This document shows, one piece after another, positions 39,172-47,471 of a stretch of 64,000 bases of DNA. The position numbers and the translations under genes were made by a program. The notes beneath the pieces were generated by a model, which saw only the letters and a list, made by a program, of their open reading frames with translations, was not told the origin of the DNA and ran no database searches. Source of the stretch: Pectobacterium peruviense (GTDB taxonomy: Bacteria; Pseudomonadota; Gammaproteobacteria; Enterobacterales; Enterobacteriaceae); contig NZ_LXFV01000015.1 in assembly GCF_002847345.1 (NCBI RefSeq), positions 1 through 64,000 of the forward strand. Direction: 5' to 3'. Position 1 is the first letter of the stretch, and each line of letters starts with the position of its first letter.

Positions 39172-40254
39172 ATGCACGATTATCAACAGCAGCAGCAGAC
39201 GCTGTTGCTAAAACGCTGGAAAACGACGCGGCAACTGGGTACGCCGCGCTCGGCCAGCGGGCCGCATAACAGCATTAGCGATGTGGCAGGCGTACGCATC
39301 GGCCACTGCACGCTGGCGGCGGGAGAAGTGCAAACCGGCGTAACCGCGATTGTGCCGCCCGGTGAAAACCTGTTCACTCAGCCCCGGCCCTGCGGCGCAG
39401 CGGTGCTGAACGGCTTCGCCAAACCCGTTGGACTGGTGCAGATTGAGGAGTTGGGGCTGCTGCAAACGCCCATTCTGCTCAGCAACACTCTGGCAACTGG
39501 CACGTTGTTTACCACGCTGGTGCGCGACGCGATTTCCCGCAATCCTGAACTCGGCCGCACATTACCCACGGTTAACCCGCTGGCGTTGGAGTGCAACGAC
39601 GGCTGGCTGAACGACATTCAGGCGCTGGCGGTGACGGAACACATGGCGCGGCACGCGCTGGAGAGTGCAACGGACAGCTTCGCACGCGGCAGCGTCGGTG
39701 CTGGACGTGGCATGAGCTGCTTTAGTCTGAAAGGCGGCATCGGCACGGCATCACGCCTGATTCCCGAATTAAACGCCACGCTCGGCGTGTTGGTGCTGGC
39801 AAATTTCGGCACGCTTTCCGCGCTGACGCTGGACGGCGTACAGATGGGAGACGCCATCGCGCCCCTTTTGCCGGGGCTCGCACCGCAGCAGGACGCCGGA
39901 TCGATCATCATTATCATGGCGACGGATGCACCGCTCGATGCTCGCCAGCTAAAACGCATCGCCAAGCGTGCGGGTGCAGGTCTGGGACGGCTCGGCAGCT
40001 ACTGGGGACACGGTTCCGGCGACATCGCCGTGGCGTTCTCCACCTGTCCACAACCGCAACCGCCGGAGGATGCACAGCTTGAACCGCTGTTAAGCGCCGC
40101 CGCCGATGCGACCGAACACGCCGTGCTCGACGCCATGCTTCAGGCTGACGCCGTTACCGGCTTTCGCGGCCATCATCGCCCGACGCTGCCACAGGCGTTG
40201 GATAAGCTGGCCGCGGCTCTCTCTTCCGTAGGACATTCTCCCGTAGGAAACTGA
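39172..40254 (+). CDS. P1-family (DmpA-like) N-terminal-nucleophile aminopeptidase
   Basis: This 360-residue DmpA/S58-family protein is a self-processing aminopeptidase related to D-amino acid and beta-peptide aminopeptidases. NSISDVAGVRIGHCTL near the N-terminus, GSVGAGRGMSCFSLKGGIGTAS (split here as GSVGAGRGM and GGIGTAS) and LGVLVLANFGTLSALTLDG are family blocks. The expected autocleavage site would be Gly213-Thr214; the well-studied DmpA has Gly-Ser at this place, so a Thr nucleophile would be a variation. It begins 8 bases after gsiD and overlaps nothing. It probably hydrolyses imported peptides containing D- or beta-residues in the cytoplasm. Confidence 0.85.
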   Translation: MHDYQQQQQTLLLKRWKTTRQLGTPRSASGPHNSISDVAGVRIGHCTLAAGEVQTGVTAIVPPGENLFTQPRPCGAAVLNGFAKPVGLVQIEELGLLQTPILLSNTLATGTLFTTLVRDAISRNPELGRTLPTVNPLALECNDGWLNDIQALAVTEHMARHALESATDSFARGSVGAGRGMSCFSLKGGIGTASRLIPELNATLGVLVLANFGTLSALTLDGVQMGDAIAPLLPGLAPQQDAGSIIIIMATDAPLDARQLKRIAKRAGAGLGRLGSYWGHGSGDIAVAFSTCPQPQPPEDAQLEPLLSAAADATEHAVLDAMLQADAVTGFRGHHRPTLPQALDKLAAALSSVGHSPVGN

Positions 40255-40256
40255 TT

Positions 40257-41078
40257 ATGAAAATTTTTATCTCCGCTGATATTGAAGGGATCGCAGGCGT
40301 GATGCGCCCGGAACAGTGCAGCCCCGGCACCGCTGAATACCAGCTGGCACGCGGCCTGATGGAACAGGAAGTGAATGCCGCCATCGACGGCGCGTTCGCG
40401 GGTGGCGCAACAGAAGTGGTGGTCGCCGACAGCCATGCGGCAATGGTTAACCTACGAGCGGAGAATATCGACGCACGCGCCCGACTGGTGCAAGGTAAAC
40501 CGCGCGGCTATTCGATGGTAGAAGGGTTGGAACAGCAGCAGTTCGACGGCCTGATGTTCATCGGCTACCACAGCGCCGCAGGCGAGTTTGGCGTGCTGTC
40601 GCACACCATCAACGGCCGTGCGTTCTACCGTGTACGCATCAACGGTGAAATCATGGGCGAAAGCGACATCTACGCCGCCGCAGGTGTGGAACAGAAGACG
40701 CCGCTCTGGCTGGTCAGCGGCGACGACACGCTCCAGAATTGGATTGCCCGCTACTATCCCGATACCGATTACGCCTGCGTTAAACGCGCTATCTCACAGC
40801 ACGCAGCAGAATCCCTCAGCACCGAACAGGCTCGCCAGGTGATTCGTGACGCGGCAAAGGCGGCGGTGGAAAAAGCACACCGTTCGTTGAATTCACGGAT
40901 TCAGGCTCCCTACCGTCTTGAGTTGATGGTGGCAAAACCGGTACTCGCCGATCTATTCTGTCTGCTGCCGAACGTTGAACGTTTGGATGCCATAACCGTC
41001 GGTTATACGGCGCAAAGCATGCGCGAAATTACCAGCCTGCTGGGTGCATTTTCCTATCTGGCGACAACGCAAAACTGA
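40257..41078 (+). CDS. M55-family D-aminopeptidase (DppA-like)
   Basis: This zinc-dependent self-compartmentalising aminopeptidase family was first described as Bacillus DppA, active on D-Ala-containing peptides. Metal ligands are visible in ISADIEGIAGV (Asp8, Glu10), VADSHAAMVNL (His) and FIGYHSAAGEFGVLSHTI (His). GEIMGESDIYAA carries the distal Glu. At 273 aa it fits. It starts 2 bases after the DmpA-like gene, so the two peptidases are probably made together. It supports the reading of the operon as a D-peptide scavenging system. Confidence 0.88.
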   Translation: MKIFISADIEGIAGVMRPEQCSPGTAEYQLARGLMEQEVNAAIDGAFAGGATEVVVADSHAAMVNLRAENIDARARLVQGKPRGYSMVEGLEQQQFDGLMFIGYHSAAGEFGVLSHTINGRAFYRVRINGEIMGESDIYAAAGVEQKTPLWLVSGDDTLQNWIARYYPDTDYACVKRAISQHAAESLSTEQARQVIRDAAKAAVEKAHRSLNSRIQAPYRLELMVAKPVLADLFCLLPNVERLDAITVGYTAQSMREITSLLGAFSYLATTQN

Positions 41079-41090
41079 TTCCGGTCTATC

Positions 41091-41109
41091 CGCCCCTTAT
41101 TCTGGGGCG
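41091..41109. other. Short stem-loop between dppA-like gene and iaaA
   Basis: CGCCCC-TTATTCT-GGGGCG lies in the 59-base gap. No T-run follows. It may stabilise upstream mRNA or partly terminate. Confidence 0.35.
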
Positions 41110-41137
41110 TAAACCGACTGAAAAGAGAATTTATCGC

Positions 41138-42085
41138 ATGACGAAACCCGTGATTGTGATCCACGGTGGCGCAGGTGCGCTGACCCGCTCAGCTATGAGT
41201 GCTGAAAAAGAGCAACGTTATCTGGCAGCGCTGTCCGAGATTGTTGCCAGTGGACAACGCATTCTGGCTGAAAACGGCAGCGCGCTGGATGCCGTGACGG
41301 AAGCCGTCCGCCTGCTGGAAGAGTGCCCGTTGTTCAATGCTGGACACGGTTCGGTGTTCACCCACGCGGAAACCCACGAACTGGACGCCAGCATCATGGA
41401 TGGACGGACGTTAGATGCCGGTGCGGTCAGCTGCGTCAGCCACATCCGTAACCCGATTCTGGCAGCGCGCACTGTACTCGAAGCCAGCCAGCATGTGATG
41501 TTTACCGCCGATGGCGCAGAAGCGTTTGCCCAGCAGCATGGGCTGGAAAGGGTTGAGCCTGCATTTTTCTCCACCGACGAACGCCGTCAGCAGTTGCACA
41601 ACGCGCAGGCGGGTTCAGGCCGTGTCATCCTCGATCATGACGGACAGACCGACCCTATCGATCCCGACCGTAAATTCGGCACTGTCGGCGCAGTCGCACT
41701 CGATAGCGCAGGAAATCTCGCAGCGGCAACCTCGACGGGCGGCATGACCAACAAACAGGCCGGTCGCGTGGGCGATAGCCCAATCATCGGCGCAGGCTGC
41801 TATGCCAATAACCAGACGGTCGCAGTTTCCTGCACCGGCACAGGTGAAGTCTTTATGCGCGCCGTCGCTGCCTATGATGTCTCGGCACTGATGGAATACG
41901 CCGGGATGACGCTACAACAGGCCAGCGACCGCGTAGTGATGGAAAAATTACTACGGATGGATGGCAGCGGCGGGATGATTGCCGTCGACAAAGAAGGCAA
42001 CATCGCTCTTCCGTTCAACAGTGAAGGGATGTACCGCGGCTATGGCTACGTGGGGGAAGAACCCGTCGCCGATATCTATCGTTAA
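41138..42085 (+). CDS. iaaA: Isoaspartyl peptidase / L-asparaginase (IaaA)
   Basis: This N-terminal-nucleophile hydrolase cleaves beta-aspartyl peptides and asparagine. The precursor self-cleaves before the Thr of FGTVGAVALD (Thr182 here). PVIVIHGGAGAL, LDASIMDGRTLDAGAVSCV, AATSTGGMTNKQAGRVGDSP and GAGCYANN are family hallmarks. At 315 aa it matches the E. coli proenzyme. In E. coli iaaA heads the gsi operon; here it is the last gene. It adds isopeptide hydrolysis to the operon. Confidence 0.95.
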   Translation: MTKPVIVIHGGAGALTRSAMSAEKEQRYLAALSEIVASGQRILAENGSALDAVTEAVRLLEECPLFNAGHGSVFTHAETHELDASIMDGRTLDAGAVSCVSHIRNPILAARTVLEASQHVMFTADGAEAFAQQHGLERVEPAFFSTDERRQQLHNAQAGSGRVILDHDGQTDPIDPDRKFGTVGAVALDSAGNLAAATSTGGMTNKQAGRVGDSPIIGAGCYANNQTVAVSCTGTGEVFMRAVAAYDVSALMEYAGMTLQQASDRVVMEKLLRMDGSGGMIAVDKEGNIALPFNSEGMYRGYGYVGEEPVADIYR

Positions 42086-42114
42086 GTTGTCAGCAGCCGA
42101 AACAGAACCAGATC

Positions 42115-42148
42115 GCCCAATATCGGTGCAAACGCACCATTATTGGGC
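42115..42148 (+). terminator. Terminator-like hairpin at the end of the peptide operon
   Basis: GCCCAATA..GGTGC-AAAC-GCACC..TATTGGGC forms a 15-base-pair stem with two internal mismatches, 30 bases after iaaA. No long T-run follows, so it may work with Rho or as an mRNA end. Confidence 0.65.
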
Positions 42149-42289
42149 ATCAAAATAGTGCACGAAGTCTCCTCATCGCTTATCTATCGACCATTCATCG
42201 TGGACTTATAATCTGGCGTAATAATTGCAGACCTTTTGGTTATTACTCATACGACGTTCACCAGAAAACGTCAGCCGGAGCCTGCACTC

Positions 42290-43198
42290 ATGCGATTACG
42301 CCATATTGAAATCTTCCAGGCCATTGTTCAGGCAGGCACCATCAGCGGTGCTGCCCGGTTGCTCAACGTCTCACAACCCAACGTCAGCCGGGTACTTAAC
42401 CATGCGGAACAACAGCTTGGTTTCTCCCTGTTTGAACGTCGCACACAGGGAATGATCGCCACCGAAGAAGGGCTGCGTCTGATACCGAAAGTGCAGGAGC
42501 TTTTCAGCCATCTGCAAAGCATCAGCTCACTTACCGAACAAATCAAAACCAGTAAAGCACACTCAGTACGGCTGGGCGCGGCACACGCGTTCGGGCAGAT
42601 GATCGTTGCCCCAACGCTGGTGGAATTCCATAAGCAAGCCGCATCGGTTAACGTCGAACTGGTAACCGAACACTTCAGCACGCTGTGCCAGAACATCCTG
42701 CAAAACCAGCTCGATTTCGCGCTGATTTTTGGGCAGCAGGTGCCGCCTGAGTTGCTGGCAGAACCGCTGTTCCAGTCCACGATGGTTGCCCTGCTGCCGA
42801 AAAATAGCCCAGTAAATGGCCCGGTTTCTCTGGAATGGTTGTGCAACAATAACTTGCTGATGATGCAGCATCAGGATCCGCTCGGTCAGGTGGTACACCG
42901 TGCGCTACGCGACAAGGCACTGCAACCGGCGGCTTCGCTCTACATCAAAACCTACTCGGTGATTGCCGACATGGTACTCGCGGGCGGCGGTGCGGGTATC
43001 GTCGATCTCTTCACCGCTTGCCGCTATGCCGACCAACTAAAAATCGTCCCTATCGACCAGCCACTGCCTTTTGAAGTCACGCTGATCAGCCGCCGCGACA
43101 ATCCACAATCGCAGGCGACACTGCAACTGAAACAGATGATGAAAAACCGATGTCGAGACATTGCCAGACAACACGAGACTCTGCTTTACGCCGCCTGA
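42290..43198 (+). CDS. LysR-family transcriptional regulator
   Basis: The N-terminal winged helix-turn-helix has MRLRHIEIFQAIVQAGTISGAARLLNVSQPNVSRVLNHAE (helix residues about 18-40), and LGFSLFERRTQGM follows. The C-terminal effector domain (about 90-290) has two periplasmic-binding-like subdomains, with VRLGAAHAFGQMIV and GGAGIVDLF. ATG 42290 gives 302 aa, the normal size; the frame opens earlier without conserved sequence. It lies 200 bases after the peptide operon in the same direction and is the natural candidate for its regulator. The effector is unknown. Confidence 0.9.
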   Translation: MRLRHIEIFQAIVQAGTISGAARLLNVSQPNVSRVLNHAEQQLGFSLFERRTQGMIATEEGLRLIPKVQELFSHLQSISSLTEQIKTSKAHSVRLGAAHAFGQMIVAPTLVEFHKQAASVNVELVTEHFSTLCQNILQNQLDFALIFGQQVPPELLAEPLFQSTMVALLPKNSPVNGPVSLEWLCNNNLLMMQHQDPLGQVVHRALRDKALQPAASLYIKTYSVIADMVLAGGGAGIVDLFTACRYADQLKIVPIDQPLPFEVTLISRRDNPQSQATLQLKQMMKNRCRDIARQHETLLYAA

Positions 43199-43296
43199 CT
43201 CGCGACAGACGCCACGCCACGGACGGTTTTTCCTATCCCCTGCGCAATACTCAACGCTATAATCCTTTCCATCATTTGCTTTACAGGTATGCACCA

Positions 43297-44160
43297 ATGA
43301 TTCGCAGCATGACCGCTTACGCCCGCCGAGAAATCAAGGGCAACTGGGGAAGCGCAGCCTGGGAACTGCGTTCCGTTAACCAGCGCTATCTGGAAACCTA
43401 TCTTCGTTTACCGGAACAATTCCGCAGCCTCGAACCCGTAGCACGTGAGCGCATCCGCGCCCGTTTGACCCGCGGCAAAATCGAATGCAACCTGCGCTTT
43501 GAACTCGATCCAAGTGCACAAAGTGCGTTGATCCTGAACGAAAAACTGGCTAAACAGCTGGTTAATGCCGCTAACTGGGTCAAAATGCAGAGCGATGAGG
43601 GTGAAATCAACCCGGTCGATATTCTGCGCTGGCCGGGAGTGATGTTGGCAGAAGAGCAGGATCTGGACACCATCAGCACTGAGCTGCTGAAAGCACTGGA
43701 AGGTGCGCTGGATGACTTCATCGCCGCCCGTGAAAGCGAAGGCAACGCGTTGAAAGCCCTGATCGAACAGCGTCTGGCTGGCGTCAGCGCTGAAGTCGTC
43801 AAAGTGCGTGCCCAGATGCCGAACGTCCTGCTATGGCAGCGCGAACGCCTGCAAAGCAAGCTGGAAGATGCGCAGGTGCAGTTGGAAAATAACCGTCTGG
43901 AGCAGGAGCTGGTGCTGATGGCGCAGCGCGTCGACGTCGCCGAAGAACTCGACCGCCTCGATGCTCACGTCAAAGAAACCTACAAAATCCTGAAAAAAGA
44001 AGAAGCCGTCGGCCGCCGCCTCGACTTCATGATGCAGGAATTCAACCGCGAATCGAACACGCTTGCCTCGAAATCCATCAACGCCGACGTCACCGCATCA
44101 GCCATTGAGTTGAAAGTACTGATCGAGCAAATGCGGGAACAGATTCAAAACATCGAATAA
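43297..44160 (+). CDS. yicC: YicC-family endoribonuclease
   Basis: YicC proteins are RNA-cleaving enzymes linked to sRNA turnover. The start MIRSMTAYARREIKGNWGSAAWELRSVNQRYLE (first part MIRSMTAYARRE) and the C-terminal GRRLDFMMQEFNRESNTL plus NADVTASAIELKVLIEQMREQIQNIE are family-wide. ATG 43297 gives 287 aa, the E. coli length; the frame extends about 49 codons upstream into the LysR 3' end without conserved sequence. In E. coli it stands directly divergent from rph; here the peptide operon separates them. Confidence 0.96.
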   Translation: MIRSMTAYARREIKGNWGSAAWELRSVNQRYLETYLRLPEQFRSLEPVARERIRARLTRGKIECNLRFELDPSAQSALILNEKLAKQLVNAANWVKMQSDEGEINPVDILRWPGVMLAEEQDLDTISTELLKALEGALDDFIAARESEGNALKALIEQRLAGVSAEVVKVRAQMPNVLLWQRERLQSKLEDAQVQLENNRLEQELVLMAQRVDVAEELDRLDAHVKETYKILKKEEAVGRRLDFMMQEFNRESNTLASKSINADVTASAIELKVLIEQMREQIQNIE

Positions 44161-44187
44161 TTTCCACCACAGGCCAAATAATTCCAC

Positions 44188-44212
44188 AAGCCCATGTAAC
44201 ATGGGCTTTTTA
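44188..44212 (+). terminator. Intrinsic terminator after yicC
   Basis: AAGCCCATG-TAA-CATGGGCTT is a perfect 9-base stem followed by TTT, 27 bases after the yicC stop. The next 275 bases to 44487 are AT-rich and hold no gene that I can support. Confidence 0.93.
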
Positions 44213-44487
44213 TGCATTTCAAATTCCAATAATGGGCATTCACATCCATAGAAAACCACAAATTTTCGGGACACTACATAATCACCGCCTTTTCCATCAC
44301 AATCTATAACTACTCATTTTTATTTATATAAGGATATATTATCGTACTTTCTAAAAAAACAATGTTTTTATTCTATAATTAGTAGGATGCAAATTACCAG
44401 ACCGGCAAGAACATTGAAATATTGCCAGTTATTCGGGTAAACTGCCTGGATAAAGGGAGAGAACCAGCCTAATAAAAGGGACGTAAC

Positions 44488-45177
44488 ATGCAGTTATCAG
44501 AATATTTAAAATACAAAATGGAGTCTGACAAGGTTCTCGCAACCCATTTAGGTGACATCACGAAGAAATTAAAGAGCAACTCAATAAGCTTAACAACTGA
44601 TCTATATAGTGGTATGGAAAGAACAAGCTGGTATTCATCATGCTTATTTGAGAAATATAACGATGTCTGTCAAGAATTACAGTATGAAGATTCCAGAATG
44701 GTTAGCGCAATAAAAGAAGTGTTTAAAAGAGATGATGTTATTCTGGATATGGTGAAAACTCACATCGATAATTTAATGAAAGACTTTGATGAAAATAAAC
44801 AAAAAACAATAGCCAAAGCAATTTTAGGTGTAACATCTGAATTCTCCACAAACAGGGCGATAAAAGAATCAATATCATATGCATTAGCTAAATTTATTAG
44901 CACTACTCTTAATTTCAATGCATCCTTACGCAAAACAATTAATCAAACATCTTATTGGGCTATAACAGTAACAGCATTTTATGGCAAAGTTCAGAAAGCG
45001 GCCATGTCAGCTCGCCATTTACGGGATATTAATCCCACACTATATGCTTTATTTTATTCACAAAAATTAGAAATGTTATACTTTTTAATAGAGCCAATCC
45101 TCTCACCATATACTCCAATCAATTCAAAAAGTGAAGAAGAAATAATCAACTTAATTAATGGGATCATAAGGCAATGA
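44488..45177 (+). CDS. Hypothetical protein, AT-rich accessory gene
   Basis: I do not recognise this 229-residue protein. It is mostly helical in appearance, with no signal peptide. A GxxxA-rich amphipathic stretch lies in the middle (KTIAKAILGVTSEFSTN, ISYALAKFISTTL) and TSYWAITVTAFYGKVQKAAM is moderately hydrophobic. The start follows AAAGGGACGTAAC. The gene is clearly lower in GC than yicC, suggesting transfer. It overlaps the next small gene by 4 bases and converges on an orphan hcp. An effector/immunity role is possible from the neighbourhood only. Confidence 0.65.
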   Translation: MQLSEYLKYKMESDKVLATHLGDITKKLKSNSISLTTDLYSGMERTSWYSSCLFEKYNDVCQELQYEDSRMVSAIKEVFKRDDVILDMVKTHIDNLMKDFDENKQKTIAKAILGVTSEFSTNRAIKESISYALAKFISTTLNFNASLRKTINQTSYWAITVTAFYGKVQKAAMSARHLRDINPTLYALFYSQKLEMLYFLIEPILSPYTPINSKSEEEIINLINGIIRQ

Positions 45178-45371
45178 GTTTAAAAAATATGTTAAGATAT
45201 ATGATAAAAAACTTTATAATCACTGAGGTTTTAGTTCTTATAACTATTGCATTATGGTTTTTTTATGTCTCGTTTATTCCGGAGCATTGGATGAAACTGA
45301 TGTTACTTTCAATTGCCATAATCATATTTATTAATATTAAATATGGTTCAAAAAAATCAGGCCGAAAGTAA
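45174..45371 (+). CDS. Small two-helix membrane protein, hypothetical
   Basis: This 65-residue protein has two predicted membrane helices (IITEVLVLITIALWFFYVSF in part, and LMLLSIAIIIFINI) and a basic tail ending KKSGRK. It overlaps the preceding gene by 4 bases (ATGA), so the two are probably co-translated. Its stop codon lies inside the terminator hairpin. No family recognised; an immunity or anchoring role for its partner is a guess. Confidence 0.6.
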   Translation: MSLKNMLRYMIKNFIITEVLVLITIALWFFYVSFIPEHWMKLMLLSIAIIIFINIKYGSKKSGRK

Positions 45372-45379
45372 ATCGGCCT
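45359..45379. terminator. Bidirectional terminator between the small membrane gene and hcp
   Basis: AGGCCGA-AAGTAAA-TCGGCCT forms a 7-base stem. A-run upstream (AAAAAATC) gives a T-run on the minus strand, so it can serve hcp as well as the plus-strand pair. Confidence 0.75.
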
Positions 45380-45388
45380 TTAATATCA

Positions 45389-45868
45389 TCAGTAGGCTAC
45401 ATTCTGCCAAAGCATGTATGCGCTAGTTCTCGCAATAACATGCTCCCATTCAATAGAAGCAAATTTGAATGATACGCTTTCCTGTGGCTGAACTTCATTA
45501 TGTGTCAGTGAGTTAGGATAGAAAAAACGGATATTGCTGATAAGCGCATCCCGAAGTTTCATCTTAAAATAAAGTTCATTTCCACCAGACTGAGCCGTTC
45601 GATAAAAAGAAAAAACGCATTCCAGCTTTTCCTTATCATTGATTGCCTGAGCGAAAAGTGGTGTGGCTTTATCAATTGGCTTTCTGATTTCTACAGGAAG
45701 CATTGAAATATTCTCTTCCCGACTAATGTTGTTCACCAACTCATAAACAAAAATTTCATTCTCATGTGCCGATTGATACTTGTTGCCAATAGAGTCCAGA
45801 GATGAACATCCTGCTGATATCAGTCCCTGTTTTTCCCCGGTAACGCTAAGATAAATAAGATTGGACAT
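45389..45868 (-). CDS. hcp: Hcp-family type VI secretion tube protein (orphan)
   Basis: Hcp hexamers form the inner tube of the type VI secretion system and can carry effectors. The protein starts MSNLIYLSVTGEKQGLISAG and contains FVYELVNNIS and ISMLPVEIRKPIDKATPLFAQ. CVFSFYRTAQSGGNELYFKM and SFKFASIEWEHVIA complete the Hcp1 pattern. The start at 45868 has GGAGGC 3-8 bases upstream and gives 159 aa, the family size. The frame extends 19 codons further without support. No other type VI gene is in the window, so it is an orphan copy. The plus-strand genes on its 3' side are not ordered like a usual hcp-effector pair. Confidence 0.9.
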   Translation of the reverse strand: MSNLIYLSVTGEKQGLISAGCSSLDSIGNKYQSAHENEIFVYELVNNISREENISMLPVEIRKPIDKATPLFAQAINDKEKLECVFSFYRTAQSGGNELYFKMKLRDALISNIRFFYPNSLTHNEVQPQESVSFKFASIEWEHVIARTSAYMLWQNVAY

Positions 45869-46356
45869 TATGCCTCCATACAAAAAATCCCATTCTACGG
45901 TTCGGAGCCGTAGTCTCTGCCGCATGGATATAATACTCTCTCAGGTGAGAGTTTAAAATACAACGCCCTTTATTTTCGTGTAATTTATTTAATTGAAAAA
46001 ACAACACAAGTTATCGTTTAAAGGATACCCTTTAAAACAAATCCTAGTATAACCGACAGCCGTTTTTCTTGGCGATTATTGAGGGTTTTATCATCCTGTT
46101 TTCGTCATGTTCCTTTTTATCATGAACATAAATTCGTTCTTTTTTTCCACCATTATTAATAATAAAACTGATAGTTCGATATTAAGATTCAAACATCGAA
46201 TAACTTCCAGCCTGCTCCACTAACTGCCAAAATGCCCTGTTTTCAGAGCGTTTTTAATTTCTATGACTACCAAGTCAATGGCTACGAAACTCGTAGTATC
46301 TGAACCCGTAAAAAGCATCGACAATTGGTGACACTGACTTTCAAGGAGGATCACCA
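45869..46356. other. AT-rich intergenic region without a supported gene
   Basis: This 488-base gap separates hcp from the next small gene. It holds the presumed hcp promoter and a TTTAAAGG-ATAC-CCTTTAAA inverted repeat at 46017-46036 that could be an operator or small hairpin. AAGGAGGATCACC before 46357 is a strong ribosome site. No other structure or coding frame convinced me. Confidence 0.5.
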
Positions 46357-46680
46357 ATGACCATTATAAATGCTGCCGTAACAGAGAGTTCCATTACTAT
46401 TTTCCGAGACCTAATCGCTTCGCTACCCGTTGAGCACCTTAGTCGTGCCCAATGTGACGATCTCAGCGCAATCGCCGCAGAGTCGGTTGAAGGGTTATGC
46501 CACGGTTTACAATATGTTAGCGAATCACTGACCGAAGAAACCACCACAGAAAATCTTCAAAAACTCAGCGCCTATTTCAACGCATGTGCACACTTGATTC
46601 CGGCATTGCTGGTAATCAACGAAAAAGCCCAAAATCTGTACATTTCACACCAACAAGCTGCGGTATTATCCGTTGAATAA
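46357..46680 (+). CDS. Small hypothetical protein
   Basis: This 107-residue acidic, helix-rich protein starts MTIINAAVTESSITIFRDLI and has no signal peptide or membrane segment. A very good ribosome site (AAGGAGGATCACC) supports it as a real gene. CDDLSAIAAESVEGLCHGLQ and NLQKLSAYFNACAHLI look like paired helices. I do not recognise a family. It stands alone between an AT-rich gap and an inverted repeat. Confidence 0.65.
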   Translation: MTIINAAVTESSITIFRDLIASLPVEHLSRAQCDDLSAIAAESVEGLCHGLQYVSESLTEETTTENLQKLSAYFNACAHLIPALLVINEKAQNLYISHQQAAVLSVE

Positions 46681-46727
46681 CGAAACCATCGAAGCACTAA
46701 ACGACCGATGATGCATGCAACAAAATA

Positions 46728-46770
46728 GGACTATATTCCTACAATCCCATCAAAAATGGGAATATAGTCC
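46728..46770 (+). terminator. Long inverted repeat, possible terminator
   Basis: GGACTATATTCC (46728-46739) and GGAATATAGTCC (46759-46770) are perfect 12-base arms. An alternative inner hairpin CCCAT-CAAAA-ATGGG overlaps the right arm, so two structures compete. It lies 48 bases after the small gene; no T-run follows. Confidence 0.5.
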
Positions 46771-46862
46771 CATCATCGCAGTACAAATCGATCCACCAGA
46801 CCGCCATTAAGTACCATCTTAGGAACATCTTCACCAGAAAAAAACAGGGAAAAACAACCGCC

Positions 46863-47420
46863 ATGCGTTATCTCGTCCTCCCCTTCATGCTTCTTGCCTT
46901 AACAGGCTGCCAGGCAATCACTACCTTCGATAAATACGCCACGATGCGTCTTTACGAAGTGTATGAAACCGACAACCTTTCCGCCTGCGATTACAAACCT
47001 AAATTCCGCGACTGTATGGTGAATAAGCGATCGTTTAACGTCAGAATCTCCGACGATAAGAGCAAAATTGCATTAGTGGTAAGAACCGAATATGCCTATT
47101 TCGGCTTTACGCGCGATGATTTTGCACGGCAGACGCAACCACTGCGTGATTTCCTGATTTGGACGGAAGATCCAGCAGCAAAAGATAAACAGATTACCCA
47201 GCTACGCAAAGCCGGAAACGTTGGCGGCAGTCTGTACGACGACAGAGAAGTGCAATATCAGTTCGATTATCTGCATACCCGTGCCGATATTCCGCTGCTC
47301 GTCGTTAAGCCCGGTGAGAACGCGGATTTCTACGGCCTGACCATTGATGAAGTGAAAAATCTGCTATCGGTGATGGATGCCTGGTATGCCGGTACGTTCT
47401 CAGGAAAACAGCTGACGTAA
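46863..47420 (+). CDS. Putative lipoprotein, function unknown
   Basis: The first 18 residues form a lipoprotein signal peptide (MRYLVLPFMLLALTGC, lipobox LTGC, with Cys16 the lipidation site). The residue after Cys is Gln, not Asp, so sorting to the outer membrane is expected. The mature part has several aromatic-rich strands and an acidic C-terminal helix (TIDEVKNLLSVMDAWYAG). No family is recognised. It converges with a second lipoprotein gene 51 bases away; the two share a bidirectional terminator. Confidence 0.75.
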   Translation: MRYLVLPFMLLALTGCQAITTFDKYATMRLYEVYETDNLSACDYKPKFRDCMVNKRSFNVRISDDKSKIALVVRTEYAYFGFTRDDFARQTQPLRDFLIWTEDPAAKDKQITQLRKAGNVGGSLYDDREVQYQFDYLHTRADIPLLVVKPGENADFYGLTIDEVKNLLSVMDAWYAGTFSGKQLT

Positions 47421-47432
47421 CCACGGTAGAGG

Positions 47433-47460
47433 CGGCCAGATAAGATGGCGTATCTGGCCG
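47433..47460. terminator. Terminator between convergent lipoprotein genes
   Basis: CGGCCAGATA-AGATGGCG-TATCTGGCCG is a perfect 10-base stem between two convergent stop codons. Flanking T-runs are short. Confidence 0.75.
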
Positions 47461-47471
47461 AAACCTAATAA

